From Acinetobacter marinus (GTDB lineage: Bacteria > Pseudomonadota > Gammaproteobacteria > Pseudomonadales > Moraxellaceae): DNA of 64,000 nt. The stretch is taken from positions 186,001 to 250,000 of the forward strand of contig NZ_FMYK01000002.1 in NCBI RefSeq assembly GCF_900096915.1, given 5' to 3'. Position numbers and translations under genes: made by a program. The first letter of the stretch is position 1. Each line of letters starts with the position of its first letter. Below, piece by piece: positions 17,247-25,902 of this stretch. Under the pieces are notes generated by a model. The model worked only from the letters and a program-made list of their open reading frames with translations, was not told where the DNA came from and did no database searches.

Positions 17247-19799
17247 TTACTCCTCTCTCGCCTTAGCATTCGACTTTTTGGATTTCTTGGTCGATTTCTT
17301 TGCTTTGGCTTTTTTCTTCGACTTCGCTTTTGCGACATCTGCATCTGATTTTTTTGCCTTTTTCTTTTTCGGCTTTTTATCAGTCGGTTGCTCGAAGATT
17401 TGCTCTAAATCTTTTTCTGCCTTGTCGGTTGTTTCCAGATTTGGCAAGACTTCGGACACTGGTTTCTTACGGCGTGTAGTATTTGGTCTAGCGCTTGTCG
17501 GATTGCTACCATTTGCATTGCCAGATGCCTTTGCACGTGTCGGACGCTTACTATTTTGATTTGCATTTGGTGTCTGATGATTTGCACTATTTGCATCAGC
17601 ACGATTGCTTCGTGGCGCACGACTACGCACTGCACGACCTTCACTGGTCAGTTGTTTGACCAAATCAAAATCAATTTTGCGTTCTTCCAAATTCACTTGA
17701 GCGACTTTGATTTTAATGGTGTCACCCAATGCAAAAGTGCGTCCATGATGCTGACCGACCAAGCGTTGTAATGGCGCATCATAAACAAAATAATCATCGC
17801 CTAACTGACTGATATGGATCATGCCATCGACATACAAGTCTTTGAGCGTGATAAATAAACCAAAATCCGTCACGGTGGTGATGACGCCATCGAATTCCTC
17901 ACCGATATGCTGCTGCATATAATGACATTTTAACCAACTGGTCACATCACGAGAGGCTTCATCGGCACGGCGTTCGGTCTGCGAATAATGCTCACCAGCG
18001 GCATCGAGTGATGCACCTTGTAGCGGATACGGTTTGTTTGCGAGTTTGGCTTTAATCGCCCGATGTAGCAGTAAATCAGGATAACGACGAATCGGTGAAG
18101 TAAAGTGCGTGTATGCCTCATATGCCAAGCCGTAATGTCCTGCATTTTTCGGGCTGTAATAGGCTTGCATCATCGAACGCAAAAGCACCGAATGGATACT
18201 GGTGGCATCGACACGATCTTTGGTCGCTTCGATGACACGTTGATAATCGGCTTGCGTCGGCTGTTCTGGGAAAGTTAAACCGAGCAATTTGACAAAATCA
18301 CGGACTTTCTGAATGCGTGAAAACTCAGGTGGCTCATGCACACGATACAGTACAGGCACATCTTGTTTTAAAGCAAAATCTGCGGCGGCAACATTGGCAA
18401 GGAGCATACATTCTTCGATCAAGCGATGTGCATCATTACGGCTACGAGGCAGAATCTGCTGAATCGCACCTTTATCATCAAAGGTCATATAGGTTTCAAC
18501 AGTTTCAAACTCCATTGCATGACGCTCTTGGCGTAGATTCAGTAAAGTTTGATAGAGTTGGAACAGCGTATTGACTGATTTATGAATCATCTTATCATCA
18601 GGAATGGCTTTGGTATTGCCTGATAAATAGTCAGCGACTTGAGTGTAAGTTAGGCGTGCCTTAGAGTGCATCACTGATGGATAGAGCTCATAACCTGTGA
18701 CACGACCAGCACGAGAAAGCGTGAGGTCGCAGACCATACACAGACGATCAACGTGTGGATTCAGTGAGCATAAACCATTGGAGAGGGCTTCAGGCAACAT
18801 CGGCAAGACATAATGCGGGAAATACACCGACGTACCACGTTGCTGTGCTTCTTCATCGAGCGGTTGATCAACTTTGACGTAATGGCTGACATCGGCAATC
18901 GCCACCACGACACGATAGCCGCCGCCTGCACGCTTTTCTGCAAAAACGGCATCATCGAAATCTCGGGCATCTTCACCGTCAATCGTCACTAATGGCAAAT
19001 CTCGTAGATCAATGCGTCCTTTGCGATCTTTTGCCGAAGGCTCTTTGTAGCTTTCAGCTTCTTTGACCACTTCATCAGGGAATTCATAGGGCAAGCCATA
19101 TTCCAAAATCGTTGCAGGAATAATGATTTGCGTATCGGCGTGATCCGCCATCGACTTGATCACATGCCCTGTGGCGAATTCTTCACGCGTTGGATAATCA
19201 TCAATGGCAATACGCACTGCATCACCGATTTTCAAATTGGCATGCTCAACCAGTTCTTTTTCTAAGGTAATTGGTTGATGTGTATTTGGCGTATTCGGTT
19301 GAATAAAAAATTCACCCTCATGCTCGCACAATTCGCCAATAATTTGTTGCACTTGATGTTTGATGACTTCGGTAATAAAACCCTGTTGCTTACCACGGCG
19401 GTCAATACTGGTCGGGCGGACACGAATACGATCACCATGAAACACAAGGCGAAGTTCACGCTCTGTAAGCACCAAATCATGATGATCTTTGATCACCGCA
19501 AAGCCTTGACCACGATGGTTGATTTCCACTGTGGCATCAAACTCTTGATCATCATTGCATAGCTGATATGTTTGACCGATACGCAATAATTGCCCATCAC
19601 GTACCATTGCGCCCAGACGACGACGTAAGGCTTCGAGATTATCATCACTATTTAAAGCAAATTTTTCCGCAATATCATCATAGCTCAAGCCTTGTTCAGA
19701 CTGTTCGATATGCGAGGAGATCAAGGTACGGCTTGGAATCGGATTGTCGTAGCGCTGTGATTCGAGTAAGGCTTCGGGATCGTTCCATTTTTTTGTCAT
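17247..19799 (-). CDS. rnr: Ribonuclease R
   Basis: Processive 3'-5' exoribonuclease that degrades structured RNA and takes part in rRNA quality control. The 850 residues show an N-terminal helix-turn-helix-like region and cold-shock domains. The catalytic RNB domain carries GEDARDFDDAVF (about 271-282, with the Mg-binding aspartates). An S1 domain (GVITTVTDFGLFITL) precedes a long basic tail. The tail, about the last 110 residues, is Lys/Ala/Ser-rich, as in other RNase R proteins where it helps unwind structured RNA. GGGAGT precedes the ATG. It is monocistronic in appearance. Confidence 0.96.
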   Translation of the reverse strand: MTKKWNDPEALLESQRYDNPIPSRTLISSHIEQSEQGLSYDDIAEKFALNSDDNLEALRRRLGAMVRDGQLLRIGQTYQLCNDDQEFDATVEINHRGQGFAVIKDHHDLVLTERELRLVFHGDRIRVRPTSIDRRGKQQGFITEVIKHQVQQIIGELCEHEGEFFIQPNTPNTHQPITLEKELVEHANLKIGDAVRIAIDDYPTREEFATGHVIKSMADHADTQIIIPATILEYGLPYEFPDEVVKEAESYKEPSAKDRKGRIDLRDLPLVTIDGEDARDFDDAVFAEKRAGGGYRVVVAIADVSHYVKVDQPLDEEAQQRGTSVYFPHYVLPMLPEALSNGLCSLNPHVDRLCMVCDLTLSRAGRVTGYELYPSVMHSKARLTYTQVADYLSGNTKAIPDDKMIHKSVNTLFQLYQTLLNLRQERHAMEFETVETYMTFDDKGAIQQILPRSRNDAHRLIEECMLLANVAAADFALKQDVPVLYRVHEPPEFSRIQKVRDFVKLLGLTFPEQPTQADYQRVIEATKDRVDATSIHSVLLRSMMQAYYSPKNAGHYGLAYEAYTHFTSPIRRYPDLLLHRAIKAKLANKPYPLQGASLDAAGEHYSQTERRADEASRDVTSWLKCHYMQQHIGEEFDGVITTVTDFGLFITLKDLYVDGMIHISQLGDDYFVYDAPLQRLVGQHHGRTFALGDTIKIKVAQVNLEERKIDFDLVKQLTSEGRAVRSRAPRSNRADANSANHQTPNANQNSKRPTRAKASGNANGSNPTSARPNTTRRKKPVSEVLPNLETTDKAEKDLEQIFEQPTDKKPKKKKAKKSDADVAKAKSKKKAKAKKSTKKSKKSNAKAREE

Positions 19800-20009
19800 G
19801 TTTTACTCCCAAGAATTTCAAAAAAATATATAGATTGCCCAAGAGTTTAGCATATTGCCTCCAGCGCTTTGTGGGTATTTTCTTGCAGGAATTCATCACT
19901 TTTGGCTTTATTGCCAAGCACAATGCAAAGCCGATCGCCATGAGCGATGATTAATTGCGCAAAAAGCATCGCATCTGCCACTGAAACTCAAAAAAAAGCA
20001 TCGCAACAC

Positions 20010-20038
20010 TTGAAGCGCACGCATTTAATTTGTATTAT
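20010..20038 (+). promoter_or_regulatory. Probable promoter of tRNA-Ser
   Basis: TTGAAG at 20010-20015 and TATTAT at 20033-20038 are 17 bases apart and lie 15 bases before the mature tRNA-Ser 5' end. The arrangement is typical for a tRNA promoter. Confidence 0.6.
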
Positions 20039-20052
20039 GGCGACCTCGTTAC

Positions 20053-20144
20053 GGTGAGATGTCCGAGTGGCCGAAGGTGCTTCCCTGCTAAGGAAGTGTG
20101 GGTTTTATAGCTCACCGAGGGTTCGAATCCCTCTCTCACCGCCA
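20053..20144 (+). tRNA. tRNA-Ser(GCU)
   Basis: A 92-base gene including an encoded CCA. The acceptor GGTGAGA pairs with TCTCACC. The anticodon loop is CTGCTAA, giving anticodon GCU, which reads AGC/AGU. A long variable arm typical of tRNA-Ser and the GGTTCGAATCC T-loop are present. It leads a tRNA cluster with three tRNA-Arg genes. Confidence 0.96.
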
Positions 20145-20174
20145 ACGAGATAATCTTTTTTTAAGATGTTTGAT

Positions 20175-20251
20175 GCGCTCATAGCTCAGCTGGATAGAGC
20201 ACTTGGCTACGAACTAAGGGGTCGGGAGTTCGAATCTCTCTGAGCGCACCA
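20175..20251 (+). tRNA. tRNA-Arg(ACG), copy 1
   Basis: A 77-base gene with encoded CCA. The acceptor GCGCTCA pairs with TGAGCGC. The anticodon loop is CTACGAA, so the anticodon is ACG (wobble A is normally deaminated to inosine by TadA). It lies 30 bases after tRNA-Ser. Confidence 0.96.
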
Positions 20252-20298
20252 CTTTAATTTTGCAATTAAAGTCAAACAGTTTAAATATTGATTGATGT

Positions 20299-20375
20299 GC
20301 GCTCATAGCTCAGCTGGATAGAGCACTTGGCTACGAACTAAGGGGTCGGGAGTTCGAATCTCTCTGAGCGCACCA
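20299..20375 (+). tRNA. tRNA-Arg(ACG), copy 2
   Basis: Identical in sequence to copy 1 and separated from it by 47 bases. It is probably processed from the same precursor and ends at the terminator at 20444. Confidence 0.96.
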
Positions 20376-20443
20376 TTCATTTTGATGTTCAGATTTTTAA
20401 ATTAAGATTTTAAAGTGAAAACTGATTAAAGATGAAACTGATT

Positions 20444-20474
20444 AAACCGCAGTCGTAAGATGAGCGGTTTTTTT
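20444..20474 (+). terminator. Terminator after tRNA-Arg copy 2
   Basis: Stem AAACCGC with GCGGTTT followed by a T run. A near copy lies after tRNA-Arg copy 3. Confidence 0.7.
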
Positions 20475-20559
20475 GTGCCTAGTCTGTGCGGGATTGTGTG
20501 TAAAGCGAACAATAGATCAAATTGATTGAATTAAAGCTATGCAAAGCTCAAAAAATCCG

Positions 20560-20565
20560 TATAAT
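20560..20565 (+). promoter_or_regulatory. -10 box upstream of tRNA-Arg copy 3
   Basis: A perfect TATAAT 13 bases before the mature 5' end, after the preceding terminator. Copy 3 therefore appears to have its own promoter. No convincing -35 at 16-18 bases was found. Confidence 0.5.
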
Positions 20566-20578
20566 GCACACACTTGAT

Positions 20579-20655
20579 GCGCTCATAGCTCAGCTGGATA
20601 GAGCACTTGGCTACGAACTAAGGGGTCGGGAGTTCGAATCTCTCTGAGCGCACCA
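20579..20655 (+). tRNA. tRNA-Arg(ACG), copy 3
   Basis: Identical to copies 1 and 2 but set 203 bases away. It lies between its own TATAAT and its own terminator, with a downstream flank that resembles that of copy 2. Confidence 0.96.
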
Positions 20656-20709
20656 GATCATTTTGATATTAAGTTTTTAAAGTTAAAACTGATCAAAAAT
20701 GAAATGATT

Positions 20710-20741
20710 AAACCGCAATCGTTAGATATGCGGTTTTTTTG
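20710..20741 (+). terminator. Terminator after tRNA-Arg copy 3
   Basis: Stem AAACCGC with GCGGTTT followed by T residues. It is a near copy of the terminator at 20444, including the trailing GTGCCT. Confidence 0.75.
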
Positions 20742-20754
20742 TGCCTGATTTTTA

Positions 20755-22155
20755 TTATAAACCGAGTTTAGCATCTGCCTTGGCGCTTACCACACTTGCC
20801 ATTGATGCTGATGGCAATACATCGTGATAGGGTAGACTGCGCATTGCTCGCAGTAAAAATGGCGCATCTTTATGGATTTTTCCTGCGGCGATGACTTTCC
20901 AGACTGAACCTGAACCAAAGTCTTTGACCGACATACGTGATTTCATTAATTTCACATCGCCACCGACGGCATACATATCGACATGATTTTCTAGTGAGTT
21001 TTCTGGTGAGTTTGCTAGTGAATTCTCTGATGAATTTTTCGCCAAATCTACAAAGCGAATACGTGCACTGAAAGGGATATTAATCACACCCAAACCGACA
21101 CGAATATCATAGATCGCATCTTGCGATTTCAATTGATCCTGATTTTGAATCAATTTGACGCTTTTCACTTGATTACTAAACAGCGTTTTAAAGATATTTG
21201 GTGAAAGTAGTTGTTTGGATTGGTCGCTTTTCGCCGAGAAATATTGATAGCTGGTGCTAAAGCGTAGATTTTCATCGCCATGTTTATAAGGGACAGCGGT
21301 ACTACGGTGTACAAAGGTGATCGGTTGTTTGCTCTTTTTACTGAGTTGAATCAGATGCTGATATTCAGCCAAGGTGGTGAGTTTTTCAGGCACTTTGCCC
21401 GCACCGAGTTTGACGGCTTTGGCTTTGCCATTAAATTTTTCATTCAATGCTTCTAGCGCAAAAGTGTTGGCGCTATAGGGAATGCCTGTTTTGATTTCAG
21501 GCATGGCTTTGAGCAAGGTGCTGATGAGAAAGCCTTTGCTGACATTGAGATCATTCCAATGAGTGAGTGTGATTAAGGTTTTATTCTTTCCCAGTGCAAA
21601 CCATTCAAACTTGCCCATACCATGTGGAAATGGGGAGTCGATCACGAGTGAGCTCATGCTGTTTTTAGTGAGGTGATGTTGTAATGTGATGTCTTCATCA
21701 AAGTTCAATACTTTGATCGGTGTGGGAATACTGACCTGATATTTGACTTGGCTGATCTGTTCTTGTGCTGATGTGTCAGATGTATTTGTTTCAAGCACTT
21801 CTGCTTTTTTCAGGGTAGGAAATAATCCAGCATATCCAGCGTAATTTTTTAAGGTATTGTAGACTTGCTCGGGTGTGGCATTGAGCACGAGGGCAGCGGA
21901 GCTATACTGCGCATTCTTGTAGCTTCGAGTACCAGATAGATCGCTATATTGAATGGCTTTGGGCACATGGCTATAGAGTAAAATGTCGTCATTTGCCAAC
22001 TCGGCAACTTGTTTAGCGCTGTGATTAAATGGTGCAAGTGCGCTGGGTGTGGGATCTTGCCAAGTGACTAATTTGGCAAAACTCGAATTGGGCATGCCGA
22101 TCAGCAGTCCTGTGAGGACGAATGAGATACACGCCGTGGTGGTGTGATTGTGCAT
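20755..22155 (-). CDS. Exported protein with two SRPBCC/START-like domains
   Basis: Protein of 466 residues with a likely Sec signal peptide (about residues 1-27, ending NSSFA). Two helix-grip-like segments follow. The first (~75-235) contains SSAALVLNATPEQVYNTLKNY...LFPTLKKAEVLE, typical of SRPBCC coenzyme-Q-binding or START-like folds. The second half (~285-440) looks similar but weaker. An Asn/Ser-rich tetrapeptide repeat near residues 375-390 interrupts the second domain. These folds bind hydrophobic ligands, so a periplasmic lipid-binding or transport role is possible. I do not recognise a named orthologue. It is transcribed toward the tRNA cluster. Confidence 0.75.
   Translation of the reverse strand: MHNHTTTACISFVLTGLLIGMPNSSFAKLVTWQDPTPSALAPFNHSAKQVAELANDDILLYSHVPKAIQYSDLSGTRSYKNAQYSSAALVLNATPEQVYNTLKNYAGYAGLFPTLKKAEVLETNTSDTSAQEQISQVKYQVSIPTPIKVLNFDEDITLQHHLTKNSMSSLVIDSPFPHGMGKFEWFALGKNKTLITLTHWNDLNVSKGFLISTLLKAMPEIKTGIPYSANTFALEALNEKFNGKAKAVKLGAGKVPEKLTTLAEYQHLIQLSKKSKQPITFVHRSTAVPYKHGDENLRFSTSYQYFSAKSDQSKQLLSPNIFKTLFSNQVKSVKLIQNQDQLKSQDAIYDIRVGLGVINIPFSARIRFVDLAKNSSENSLANSPENSLENHVDMYAVGGDVKLMKSRMSVKDFGSGSVWKVIAAGKIHKDAPFLLRAMRSLPYHDVLPSASMASVVSAKADAKLGL
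20987..21034. repeat. Four 12-base tandem units inside the SRPBCC gene
   Basis: Four imperfect 12-base units encode, on the minus strand, the four-residue pattern (S/L/P)-(E/A)-N-S/H. The unit length is a multiple of three, so copy-number change keeps the frame. Confidence 0.75.
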
Positions 22156-22409
22156 ATGAACTCCATGTTCGATTTTTTTGTTTTATGGCAGATGGCGTCG
22201 AAAAGACGTTCGACAATTGATCTGCATTCATTGGTTTTAGACAGCTATTTAAGCATAATGTCTTCGCAATAGAATGCATAAAATGTAACCAAGCACATGC
22301 GCATTGATGAAAAATACCGTGCTGGACAAATGTAAATGAAACGTGAATTTTGTATTGTCGACACTTCCTTGCTAAAGTGAGGTAGATTTTTTTTGAATGA
22401 CCTTTCAGC

Positions 22410-22907
22410 ATGACAGAGCAAGCAAGTTTTAGTTGTCGTTATTACCTGACTTTGGATGAGTCCAAAGAAGGTTTTGCCTTGGCGACTTTTGGTAAAAAGA
22501 AATTCACCCGCTATCTCACGCCATTACTGAGCGTAGGTATTATTATTTGGGGAATTTATCTGGGTTGGCAAGGCATTGGTCAGGTTTATATTATTTTGGG
22601 TGTGGCGTTTTTGCTGTTGCAACTGTTGATGCGCTTTGTGATTTTGCCCAAATTGTTTGCACGCCAATATCAGCGCTACAACTATGGTCAAATTGAACAA
22701 GGCATTGATCTGTATCAAGATCATGCCGTGTTGATCGCTGCGGATCGCCAGCAACGCTTTGCTTATAAAGATGTGCAGCGATTGATCGTTGGTAAAGTCA
22801 GCTATGTGATCGAGCTTAAAGATAAAACCGTGATTATCCTGTCCAAATCTGCGATTGAGGCGACAGGGCAACAAGCACTCTTTGAATCGGCGCTACGTCA
22901 GCATTAA
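22410..22907 (+). CDS. YcxB-like membrane protein
   Basis: Protein of 165 residues with two adjacent hydrophobic segments at about 35-54 and 57-78. A C-terminal domain of about 75 residues resembles YcxB (QDHAVLIAADRQQRFAYKDVQRLIVGKVSYVIEL...IILSKSA). YcxB-like proteins are small membrane proteins of unknown function. It is divergent from the SRPBCC gene and is followed after 119 bases by the FAH-fold enzyme. No ribosome site is clear. Confidence 0.72.
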   Translation: MTEQASFSCRYYLTLDESKEGFALATFGKKKFTRYLTPLLSVGIIIWGIYLGWQGIGQVYIILGVAFLLLQLLMRFVILPKLFARQYQRYNYGQIEQGIDLYQDHAVLIAADRQQRFAYKDVQRLIVGKVSYVIELKDKTVIILSKSAIEATGQQALFESALRQH

Positions 22908-23026
22908 AATTTTCTCAGCATTAAGATTGCGACAATAGACAGTAGTTTTTGCTGATTCATGTGACTGATCACATTGTATTTTAAATCTGCCATCGAAACC
23001 ATTTACCCCACCAAGAGATTAATCTG

Positions 23027-23680
23027 ATGAATACTCAAGCACTTGCACAGCGCCCGTCAAAAATGGTTTGTGTTGGACGCAGTTATGCAGACCACGCCAA
23101 AGAGCTTGGTAATGCAGTTCCTGAACGTCCTGTTCTGTTTATCAAGCCGCCGAGTAGCTTAGGCAGTTTGCAAGCGGGGATTGCGTGGAACAGTGATTTG
23201 GGTGAGTGCCATTTTGAATGTGAATTGTGTTTAAGAATTGCCAAACCATTGTCTCAAGTAACTGATCCTGAAGAAATTCTGGCATCGATTGCAGGGGTGA
23301 CTTTGGGTTTGGATTTGACCATGCGTGAGCTACAAACTGAACTCAAAAATAAAGGACAACCGTGGGAGCGCGCCAAGGCATTTAATGGTTCGTGTATTTT
23401 GGCGGATTGGGTGGATTATGATCCTGCGATTGATTTGGATCAGCTGACTTTTACCTTTGCCCAAAATGGCGAAATTAAACAACGTGGCAATACCCAAGAT
23501 TTGATTTTCACTGTTGTTGAGCTGTTAATTGATATTAATCAAGCCTTTGCGCTGGAAGCAGGCGATGTGATCATGACGGGTACGCCAGCAGGTGTCGGTG
23601 CATTACATCGCAATGATCAGCTGGAAATGATGCTCAACTATGGCGATCAAGTCTATCAATGGCAGACGTTTTGTCGATAA
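23027..23680 (+). CDS. Fumarylacetoacetate hydrolase-family enzyme (YcgM-like)
   Basis: Protein of 217 residues, the size of single-domain FAH proteins such as E. coli YcgM and human FAHD1 (acylpyruvase / oxaloacetate decarboxylase). The opening KMVCVGRSYADHAKELG is typical. The metal ligands are visible as HFECEL (E-x-E) and a later Asp in LGLDLTMREL. The TGTPAGVG motif near the C-terminus is characteristic. The substrate is probably a beta-keto acid but cannot be named from sequence. A strong terminator follows. Confidence 0.87.
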   Translation: MNTQALAQRPSKMVCVGRSYADHAKELGNAVPERPVLFIKPPSSLGSLQAGIAWNSDLGECHFECELCLRIAKPLSQVTDPEEILASIAGVTLGLDLTMRELQTELKNKGQPWERAKAFNGSCILADWVDYDPAIDLDQLTFTFAQNGEIKQRGNTQDLIFTVVELLIDINQAFALEAGDVIMTGTPAGVGALHRNDQLEMMLNYGDQVYQWQTFCR

Positions 23681-23691
23681 ATTATTGAAAT

Positions 23692-23732
23692 AAAAAACCA
23701 TGCAAAATACGTTATTTTGCATGGTTTTTTTT
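23692..23732. terminator. Bidirectional terminator between FAH gene and yihY
   Basis: An 18-bp perfect stem (23692-23709 with 23713-23730) with a three-base loop and A/T runs on both sides. It serves the two converging genes. Confidence 0.9.
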
Positions 23733-23746
23733 AGTGGGATCGTTCC

Positions 23747-25057
23747 TTAAGTGGAGTGCTCAGCATTCAAGTCTTCAGGACTTATATTCTCATTAGTCAT
23801 TGGCTGATCAGTTATTTTTCCGTCAAAAATCCTGGACAGCGGAATCGCTAATTTCTCTGCCAAATACGCATCCGACTCAGCCAAAGTAGAGCCAACCACT
23901 TGCATCACATGATCATCGGGTGTGCTGTCATTCAGTTCACTGCGATGTGGCAGTGCATACGGTAGGTTTTTCACAAACTGCCATAAGTTAACTTGTTCTA
24001 GGTTGCGGATGAGGACAAATTCATTGTTATCTGTGCGGGTAATGAGATTTTGTTTTTCCAATAATTCAATGAAATACGGCCATGTGCCGATCTCACCACG
24101 CCCAAGCACATCCATTGCCTCTCGATCCGAGACCGTGCCACCCGTTTTTTGTTTGTTGTAAAACAGCTCCAAAACATCTAAAAGCATCAAAATCGGATGG
24201 CGTTTTGTGGTTTTATCTGAGTGGAAAGCGGTGATGGCATAGCTGATTTGTACACCGAGCAAAATCACGATCCATGAGGTATAAATCCATAAGAGGAAAA
24301 TTGGCAAGGCAGCAAAAGCACCGTAAACCAGTTGATAACTGGTAAAGTTGCTCATGATAAAGCCAAATAGATTTTTCAGCAGTTCAAACACCACCGCACT
24401 AAACACCCCTGCGATCACAGCAGACTTGATCGGCACGCTACGATTCGGAATCGTCCAATACAGCAGACTAAAGCCCAGACAAGTCAAACTAAATGAAATC
24501 AGCAATAAAACATAGCCAAAATCAAACTGATAGCCTGCAACTTTATTGCTGAGTAGATTCATAGATGCCACTGTTGAAGACAATACAAATGCCGTGCCCA
24601 AAATAATCGGTCCCAGTGAAATGATCGTCCAGTAGCGCATAAAGCCAACAATCCCACCACGAGCTTGGCGTACCCGCCAAATACGATTAAATGCCAGCTC
24701 AATGCTCGATAGCATCAACACGGTGGTGACAAAGAGAAATAAAACGCCGATGATGGTGAGGTTGCTTGAATTTTCAGTAAAGGCGCTGAGTGCTTTATCA
24801 AAAGCGATTGAGGTTTTTGGAAGGAAATTGCTATAGATCCAGGTTTGCATCTGCTGGCGTGCAGGTTCCAATGCCTTGATCGAAGACACGATCACCAAGA
24901 ACACAGTCAGCATTGGCACGATGGCAAACAAAGTGGTATAGGTCAACGAGCCTGCACTTTCTCGACAACGGTCAGCTTCAAAGCGATGTAGTACAAAGAG
25001 GACAAACTGCACCCATTTCTGTTCCAAAATGCCCGAAGCCTTGAGTTTATCTAGCAT
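23747..25057 (-). CDS. YihY/BrkB-family inner membrane protein
   Basis: Protein of 436 residues with about six membrane segments in the first 290 residues. It has the YihY family opening (FVLHRFEADRCRESAGSLTYTTLFAIVPMLTVFLVI) and the conserved RIWRVRQARGG loop. A soluble C-terminal region of about 130 residues follows, partly winged-helix-like (GGTVSDREAMDVLGRGEIGTWPYFIELLEKQNLITRT). The family was once called ribonuclease BN in error; its transport or envelope role is unproven. The gene is monocistronic. Confidence 0.88.
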   Translation of the reverse strand: MLDKLKASGILEQKWVQFVLFVLHRFEADRCRESAGSLTYTTLFAIVPMLTVFLVIVSSIKALEPARQQMQTWIYSNFLPKTSIAFDKALSAFTENSSNLTIIGVLFLFVTTVLMLSSIELAFNRIWRVRQARGGIVGFMRYWTIISLGPIILGTAFVLSSTVASMNLLSNKVAGYQFDFGYVLLLISFSLTCLGFSLLYWTIPNRSVPIKSAVIAGVFSAVVFELLKNLFGFIMSNFTSYQLVYGAFAALPIFLLWIYTSWIVILLGVQISYAITAFHSDKTTKRHPILMLLDVLELFYNKQKTGGTVSDREAMDVLGRGEIGTWPYFIELLEKQNLITRTDNNEFVLIRNLEQVNLWQFVKNLPYALPHRSELNDSTPDDHVMQVVGSTLAESDAYLAEKLAIPLSRIFDGKITDQPMTNENISPEDLNAEHST

Positions 25058-25254
25058 GCAGTCTGTTCCTCATGTATCCCATCAATTGATTTAACGCACG
25101 CTGATCATCAAGAATGTGTGCTGAATTCGGCTTAATTATTACATTGAATTGAAAAACTGCAAAATTAACATCGTATTACATTGATTACAGCGACAAAAAG
25201 AAAAAATGCGTATTATGATGTTTTACCATAATTTCTCAGAGCGTTTGGGTGGAT

Positions 25255-25848
25255 ATGCAACCTTATATTTTGGTGCTGTATTATAGCAAGTATGGTAGTA
25301 CTCGAGAGATGGCACACTTGATTGCACAAGGTGTTGAAGCGCAAGGTGTACAAGTGAAAATTCGTACCGTACCCGAGATTTCTCCTGTGGTGACCACGGC
25401 AGAGCCGAGCATTCCCGCACAAGATGATATCTATTGTTCCTTACAAGATTTACAGGATTGTGCTGGTTTGGCGCTGGGCAGTCCAACGCGGTTTGGCAAT
25501 ATGGCGAGCCAGATGAAGTACTTCTGGGATCAGACCACCAGTCTGTGGCTAAGTGGTGCCTTGCACGATAAGCCTGCATGTGTGTTTACCGCTACTGGGT
25601 CGATGCATGGTGGGCAAGAGAGCACGTTGCTCAGTATGTATTTGCCACTGCTTCATCATGGCATGCTGCTACTTGGGCTTAAAAATAGTGAAGCTGCGCT
25701 GTCGAATACCAAATCTGGCGGGACGCCTTATGGGGTAACTCATGTGAGCGGTTCACGACATGATCAAGCGATTTCAGAAGATGAAAAGAAATTGGCGATT
25801 GCGCAAGGACAGCGTTTGGCGAGTGTGGTGCAAAAGCTGAGTGCGTAA
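25255..25848 (+). CDS. WrbA-like NAD(P)H:quinone oxidoreductase
   Basis: Flavodoxin-fold FMN protein of about 198 residues that reduces quinones by two electrons. The FMN phosphate loop is YYSKYGSTREMA at the N-terminus. Family motifs GSPTRFGNMASQMKYFWDQT, TGSMHGGQEST and GGTPYGVTHVSG are all present. The frame is also open to a GTG at 25249, two codons upstream. The ATG gives the usual WrbA start, with GGGTGG just before it. It converges with the diguanylate cyclase gene. Confidence 0.87.
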   Translation: MQPYILVLYYSKYGSTREMAHLIAQGVEAQGVQVKIRTVPEISPVVTTAEPSIPAQDDIYCSLQDLQDCAGLALGSPTRFGNMASQMKYFWDQTTSLWLSGALHDKPACVFTATGSMHGGQESTLLSMYLPLLHHGMLLLGLKNSEAALSNTKSGGTPYGVTHVSGSRHDQAISEDEKKLAIAQGQRLASVVQKLSA

Positions 25849-25852
25849 AAAG

Positions 25853-25902
25853 TCTGTGTTTAACACAGTATGCTGATTTTGGGGCGCTGAGAAATTCAGC
25901 GC
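25853..25902. other. Two hairpins between wrbA-like gene and diguanylate cyclase
   Basis: A palindrome CTGTGTTTAACACAG (25853-25867) and a 7-bp stem GCGCTGA/TCAGCGC (25884-25902) lie between the two convergent stop codons. They lack a clear T tract, so terminator function is only probable. Confidence 0.45.

Noticed and set aside
20175..20655. Repeated 77-base blocks considered as a CRISPR-like array
   Set aside because: Each block is a complete tRNA-Arg gene with cloverleaf and CCA end.
22025..22411. A 128-codon minus-strand frame covering the upstream region of the SRPBCC gene
   Set aside because: It overlaps the signal-peptide end of the real gene in another frame, and its composition is not protein-like.
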